Source: Pirellulales bacterium (GTDB lineage: Bacteria; Planctomycetota; Planctomycetia; Pirellulales; Thermoguttaceae). Taken from it: a DNA stretch of 8,298 nt. Below are positions 4,981 to 8,298 of this stretch, piece after piece. A program made the position numbers and the translations under genes. Position 1 is the first letter of the stretch. Each line of letters begins with the position of its first letter. The notes under the pieces were generated by a model. The model did no database searches and was not told the DNA's origin. It was given only the letters and a program-made list of their open reading frames with translations. The DNA is taken from positions 1 to 8,298 of the forward strand of contig DAOWNK010000138.1 of NCBI GenBank assembly GCA_030642635.1, written 5' to 3'.

Positions 4981-7131
4981 ATGAAACTCCGCGATTACCA
5001 ACGGGATGCAGTCGTTTTCTTGTCCGTCTGCTGCTTGGGCGTCTCTGCCTTGATAACACAACTGACGCTCATGCGCGAGTTCGTTACCGTCTTTTCGGGC
5101 AACGAGCTTGTCTTCGGGATCGTGCTGGGTAACTGGCTGCTGCTTACCGGACTGGGCACCGCACTGGGCCGGTCGGCCGCACGGTTGAAATCGCCCGTCA
5201 TGGTTCTCATCTTGGCACAGATCGCAGTGGCCGTGCTGCCGATCGTCGATGTGTTCCTGCTCCGCACGCTGCGAAACGTCGTCTTCCTGCGCGGTGCAGA
5301 GGTCGGAGTGACCGGAACGGTCGTGGGCTGCTTCGTGCTGCTTGCGCCGTACTGCCTGATTGCCGGATACCTGTTGGCTCTGGCCTGCCGGATTTTGGCC
5401 TCGAAGCGCGACGCATCGAGCATCGGCCAGGTCTACTTCCTCGACAACATCGGCGACGTGCTCGGTGGGCTGCTGTTCAGCTTCGTGCTGGTCTACCTGT
5501 TCGATCATTTTCACATACTATACTTTCCCGCGTTGCTTAACCTGCTTATGGCCGCGATAGTGGCGGCGATTTCTCGTATGCGACTGCTCATGGCGACCGC
5601 TGCGGTTGTCGCCGCCGCGCTGATCGGACTTGTGACCGCGTGCGATCTGGACGACCTGTCGCGCACCGTCGAATACGCCGGCCGCCGGGTCGTCTTCCAC
5701 GGCCACTCGCCTTATGGCAGCTTGCTGGTGACCGAATCGTACGGCCAGTACAACTTTATCGAGAACGGCGTTACGCTGTTCTCCACCCACGACATCGAGC
5801 AGGTCGAGGAGACGGTCCACTACGCCATGGCACAGCGTCCCAACGCCCGGCGCGTGCTGCTGATCTCGGGCGGTGTCTCCGGCACCGCCCGGGAGATACT
5901 CAAGTACGGCGTTGCGGCGGTGGACTACGTGGAGCTTGACCCGCTGGTCCTACACGTTGCACGGCAATACATGCCCGAGACGCTCTCCGACCCGCGTATC
6001 CACGTGATAAACACCGACGGCCGACTGTTCGTCAAACAGACGCAGCAGCGATACGACGTGGTGATTGTCGACGTGCCGGACCCTTCCACCTCGCAGATCA
6101 ATCGGTTTTATACCCGCGAGTTCTTCGGGGAAGTCAAACGTGTGCTCACACCCGGCGGCGTACTGGCGTTTTCGCTGGGGCACTACGAAAACTACCTGGG
6201 CGACCGGCTGGCTGCGATGGTGGCAGTGGCCGATCGAACCGCCCGAAGCGTGTTCGGCAACGTATTGATCCTGCCGTGCGGCCGGATATTCTTCCTCGCC
6301 TCCGACGGAAAGCTTACCGCCGACGTGGCCGAGCGGATCGAACAAGAAGGGATCGAAACCCGGCTGGTCGGCCGACATTATCTCGACGCGATGCTCACGC
6401 CCGACCGGCTGGCCGACATTCATCGGGCGCTCAGCGACGATGCGCCGATCAACAAGGACTTTAGCCCCATTCTTTACTACTACCACCTGCGCTACTGGAT
6501 CAGCCAATTCCGGTTCCGCTTCGGGCTGTTGGAGGGCGTGCTTCTGGTCGGGCTGTTGATATACCTGCTTAGAATCCGGCCGGTGCCGCTGGCTATCTTT
6601 ACCACCGGCTTTGCCGCCTCGGCCCTGGAGGTAGTCATGCTGGTCGGGTTCCAGGTGCTGTGCGGCTGCGTCTACCACCAAGTGGGCCTGATCGTGACCA
6701 TGTTTATGCTGGGGCTTGGGATCGGCTCGTTTGCAATGAACCGGATGTTGACGCGATTCGGCCGCGGCGCGCTGGTTGTGCTCGAACTGGCCGTGGCGGC
6801 CTTTGCCGTATGTCTGCCGATTGTGTTGACGACCGGCGGCTGCCTGGGCGTTGCATCGGCCGCAGCCGCGCAGGTGCTGATTCCCGTCTTGTCGCTGCTG
6901 CTTGCGGTGCTGGTCGGCATGGAGTTCCCGCTTGCCGGAAAGCTCGACTTTCGAGACGTTACCGGCACGGCCTCGCGGCTCTACACGGCCGATTACATCG
7001 GCGCCGCGCTGGGCGCACTGCTGGTCAGTACGCTGCTGATTCCCGTGTTCGGCGTAACGACCGTTTGTATGTTGGCGGCCGGGTTGAATATTTCCAGCGG
7101 CGTGGTGGTCCTGGTGACAACGAGGAATTAA
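4981..7131 (+). CDS. Polytopic membrane protein with central spermidine-synthase-like domain
   Basis: Membrane protein of 716 residues with a spermidine-synthase fold in the middle. About seven hydrophobic segments occupy residues 10-221 (for example 10-30, 42-62, 72-94, 110-138), and about seven more occupy 515-713. Between them, residues 229-285 look like the small N-terminal beta domain of spermidine synthases (SPYGSLLVTESYGQYNFIENG), followed by the Rossmann domain: nucleotide loop LLISGGVSGTAREILKYG (293-310), acidic E318/D320 at the end of strand 2, TDGR (345-348), and VIVDVPDPS (361-369), where D364 and D367 align with the Asp residues of the active-site loop. Related multi-domain proteins are annotated as fused MFS/spermidine synthases; their substrate is not known and need not be a polyamine. 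I chose ATG 4981 over an upstream start at 4870, whose extra 37 codons cross the antitoxin operator and do not resemble protein. No clear Shine-Dalgarno. Transcribed alone; the next gene is mobile debris. Confidence 0.82.
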   Translation: MKLRDYQRDAVVFLSVCCLGVSALITQLTLMREFVTVFSGNELVFGIVLGNWLLLTGLGTALGRSAARLKSPVMVLILAQIAVAVLPIVDVFLLRTLRNVVFLRGAEVGVTGTVVGCFVLLAPYCLIAGYLLALACRILASKRDASSIGQVYFLDNIGDVLGGLLFSFVLVYLFDHFHILYFPALLNLLMAAIVAAISRMRLLMATAAVVAAALIGLVTACDLDDLSRTVEYAGRRVVFHGHSPYGSLLVTESYGQYNFIENGVTLFSTHDIEQVEETVHYAMAQRPNARRVLLISGGVSGTAREILKYGVAAVDYVELDPLVLHVARQYMPETLSDPRIHVINTDGRLFVKQTQQRYDVVIVDVPDPSTSQINRFYTREFFGEVKRVLTPGGVLAFSLGHYENYLGDRLAAMVAVADRTARSVFGNVLILPCGRIFFLASDGKLTADVAERIEQEGIETRLVGRHYLDAMLTPDRLADIHRALSDDAPINKDFSPILYYYHLRYWISQFRFRFGLLEGVLLVGLLIYLLRIRPVPLAIFTTGFAASALEVVMLVGFQVLCGCVYHQVGLIVTMFMLGLGIGSFAMNRMLTRFGRGALVVLELAVAAFAVCLPIVLTTGGCLGVASAAAAQVLIPVLSLLLAVLVGMEFPLAGKLDFRDVTGTASRLYTADYIGAALGALLVSTLLIPVFGVTTVCMLAAGLNISSGVVVLVTTRN

Positions 7132-7144
7132 CCCGCATTTCTCA

Positions 7145-7323
7145 GTGTGCCGTGTAAAGGCGGCGATTTTCAGTGGGTGCGAATCCCACCCGGCAAATTG
7201 TTGCTCCAGCCGGTAGCACTTGGAGCGGTGGAAGGAGGTAACAACTTCTGCTGAAGCATTTCAAGAAAAGGGGCCTTAGTTCAAGGTCAACGCAAGACAG
7301 AGCAAAGGACGACGAGATTGGCG
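7145..7323 (+). ncRNA. Group II intron 5' region (truncated RNA domain)
   Basis: The stretch begins with GTGTG, which fits the bacterial group II intron 5' consensus GUGYG, 14 bases after the preceding gene's stop. It then shows nested stems expected of intron domain I: GTGGG/CCCAC (7173-7177 with 7185-7189), GCTCCA/TGGAGC (7203-7208 with 7221-7226) and TTGTT/AACAA (7198-7202 with 7240-7244). It leads directly into the intron reverse-transcriptase start. Group II introns normally carry several hundred bases of domains I-III before the protein; here there are only about 180, so part of domain I and domains II-III appear to be lost. No domain V is seen downstream. It cannot splice by itself. 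Exact 5' end is a guess. Confidence 0.6.
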
Positions 7324-7590
7324 ATGAGCCTACCAACTCTACCAAAAGTCCAGAAACTCCAGGAGGCGTTGCACATCAAAGCGAAGAGATCGCCCAGTTT
7401 TCGATTTTATGCGTTGTACGACAAGGTGTATCGCGAGGACGTTCTGTACGTGGCCCCGGTGGAAGAAACCGACGAACGTGGGCGAACGCACCGAACGACC
7501 CGCAATAAGGATATGAAAAGAGGGACGCCGCAAGGCTCCCCGATTTCACCGCCAACAATCTTGCAAACAAGCCCCGCTAGCGGGGCTTGA
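7324..7590 (+). pseudogene. Group II intron reverse transcriptase (LtrA-like), internally deleted and truncated
   Basis: Remnant of an intron-encoded reverse transcriptase/maturase. Residues 1-41 (PKVQKLQEALHIKAK, FRFYALYDKVYREDVL) are the conserved N-terminus. Residues 43-76 (APVEETDERGRTHRTTRNKD, then RGTPQGSPISP) belong well inside the RT domain, the last being the motif just before the missing YADD catalytic motif. Roughly 100-150 residues that should lie between them are gone, yet the frame is kept across the join near 7444-7455. After SPISP the homology stops near 7550 and the frame runs into the 3' end of an opposing recombinase gene, ending at 7590. Full proteins have about 400-600 residues; this one has 88 and lacks the RT active site, maturase domain X and any endonuclease domain. 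ATG 7324 is preceded by AAAGGA further upstream. Non-functional. Confidence 0.82.
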
Positions 7591-8157
7591 GACAAAAGGG
7601 GGCGGACTGACCTTGTAGATTACTCGGACCTCGTTGCGGTCGATCTCCACTCGCTTCACGAGCAAACGGATTACTTCACGCCGGGCGTGCCAATCGAGAC
7701 CATCAAGTCCTTCGGCAATCTGTTTGCGGAATTCCTCCAGGCGGTCGATCACCACACGCAACTGAGCTTGTTCGGACTGTTCGGCAGAGAGAGTTTTCTC
7801 CTCTGTTTGCAGTTTTGAAAGGCGTTCTTTGCTCGCGCGAATGCCGACGCGAGTCTTGCCGAATGCCGCAAAGCCTTTATATGCAGGGTTTTTCAGCATC
7901 GCCCAGATCGTCGTGCGGTCCCACCAGTCCTTGCCCGTCTTGGTCTTAACACCCTGATCATGCAGCCGACGGCGCACTTCGCCAATCGAAATGCCGTCGC
8001 GGCCGACCCAACCAAACACTTGCTGCACAACGCTCGCTTCTTCTTCAATGATTTCGTAGCGAGCCTGCCCGTCACCTTCATGCCTGGAAATGTAACGATA
8101 ACCGTACGGCGCTCCACCAAACACGTTCACGCTGCCACGCCGGGCGGCATGCCGTCG
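7546..8157 (-). pseudogene. Large serine recombinase remnant without catalytic domain, internally deleted
   Basis: Remnant of a large serine recombinase of the resolvase/recombinase type. It opens at RRHAARRGSVNVFGGAPYGYRYI, the linker and start of the DNA-binding Recombinase domain, and continues to KNPAYKGFAAFGKTRVG. It then jumps to a helical, charged stretch (about residues 98-145 counted from the valine codon at 8130) and the conserved tail WHARREVIRLLVKRVEIDRNEV...QDCWR. The N-terminal resolvase domain with the catalytic serine is absent; immediately upstream in frame are TGA (8158-8160) and TAG (8161-8163). The zinc-ribbon and much of the coiled-coil region expected after KTRVG are also missing, with an apparently in-frame join near 7836-7845. 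The GTG at 8130 is only a formal start. Cannot recombine DNA. It faces the reverse-transcriptase remnant head-on. Confidence 0.82.
7569..7588. repeat. Perfect 20-base palindrome at the junction of two mobile remnants
   Basis: The 20 bases are a perfect palindrome that can fold into an 8-base-pair stem with a CTAG loop or a 9-10-base-pair cruciform arm. Neither side is followed by a proper T run (GAGAC on plus, GTTTG on minus), so a terminator role is uncertain. It lies inside the recombinase 3' coding end and in the readthrough tail of the reverse-transcriptase frame. Confidence 0.7.
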
Positions 8158-8298
8158 TCACTACCCCGGTGAGACCGATCGGGTATCGTTGCTCAATTCT
8201 CATCCTCCGACCGATAGCAGCCTTCCCCGTTACTCAGGCGGGTCGGCTCTCACATTACCCTTTTCGAGGCCTGCTCGACGTTTACTCACGTTACGGCC
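8158..8298 (-). other. Hairpin-rich non-coding sequence at the right edge, unassigned
   Basis: No coding frame of note. Read on the minus strand it can form CCGACC/GGTCGG (8241-8246 with 8207-8212) enclosing a 28-base loop, and TGAGA/TCTCA (8198-8202 with 8170-8174). The nested purine-rich, GAGTAA-containing style recalls structured intron RNA, so it may be part of a second group II intron that broke the recombinase gene. I found no domain V-like 34-base hairpin to support that. It replaces the missing catalytic half of the recombinase. Continues beyond the window. Confidence 0.35.

Noticed and set aside
7569..7588. Palindrome as a strong intrinsic terminator
   Set aside because: No proper T run follows on either strand and it lies within recombinase coding sequence that looks native.

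Overview
This 8.3 kb window looks like chromosomal DNA of a fairly GC-rich, Gram-negative-type bacterium. An LptF/LptG-family permease implies an outer membrane with a lipid export route. The mix of a DUF502 membrane protein, a spermidine-synthase-like domain inside a polytopic membrane protein, and ComF would suit Planctomycetota. That placement is inference from family distribution and codon style, and no rRNA or other phylogenetic marker is present.

Layout. (1) Positions 1-317: left edge without a firm gene. It has a perfect Shine-Dalgarno with very short reading frames on the minus strand, a strong GC-rich hairpin followed by a T run on the plus strand, and a ten-unit heptanucleotide tandem repeat. 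(2) 310-2720, minus strand: a two-gene operon in which a PLP-dependent aminotransferase runs into an LptF/LptG-type permease through a TAATG stop/start overlap. A candidate leaderless promoter lies directly before the aminotransferase. (3) 2846-4527, plus strand: comF, then a DUF502 membrane protein 11 bases later. The DUF502 stop codon opens a second, shorter heptamer array followed by a small hairpin. (4) 4581-4955, minus strand: a DUF6364-like antitoxin whose PIN-domain toxin partner is reduced to 18 residues, with two near-identical direct repeats carrying -10 boxes upstream. (5) 4981-7131, plus strand: a 716-residue membrane protein with a complete spermidine-synthase-like methyltransferase-fold domain between two multi-pass membrane regions. 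(6) 7145-8298: a mobile-element graveyard. The 5' part of a group II intron and an internally deleted intron reverse transcriptase on the plus strand run head-on into an internally deleted large serine recombinase on the minus strand, followed by unassigned, hairpin-rich sequence to the edge.

How it fits together. Regions 2, 3 and 5 look like stable chromosomal genes; only the aminotransferase/permease and comF/DUF502 pairs look co-transcribed. Regions 1, 4 and 6 are accessory sequence in the gaps. The most unusual signals are the repeated pattern of a TAG stop inside a heptamer array followed by a hairpin at two unrelated genes, the orphaned antitoxin that kept its likely operator repeats, and two convergent mobile-element genes that each lost their interior without losing reading frame. 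I see no clearly new multi-gene system; the membrane-embedded spermidine-synthase-like protein is the best candidate for unexplored biochemistry.
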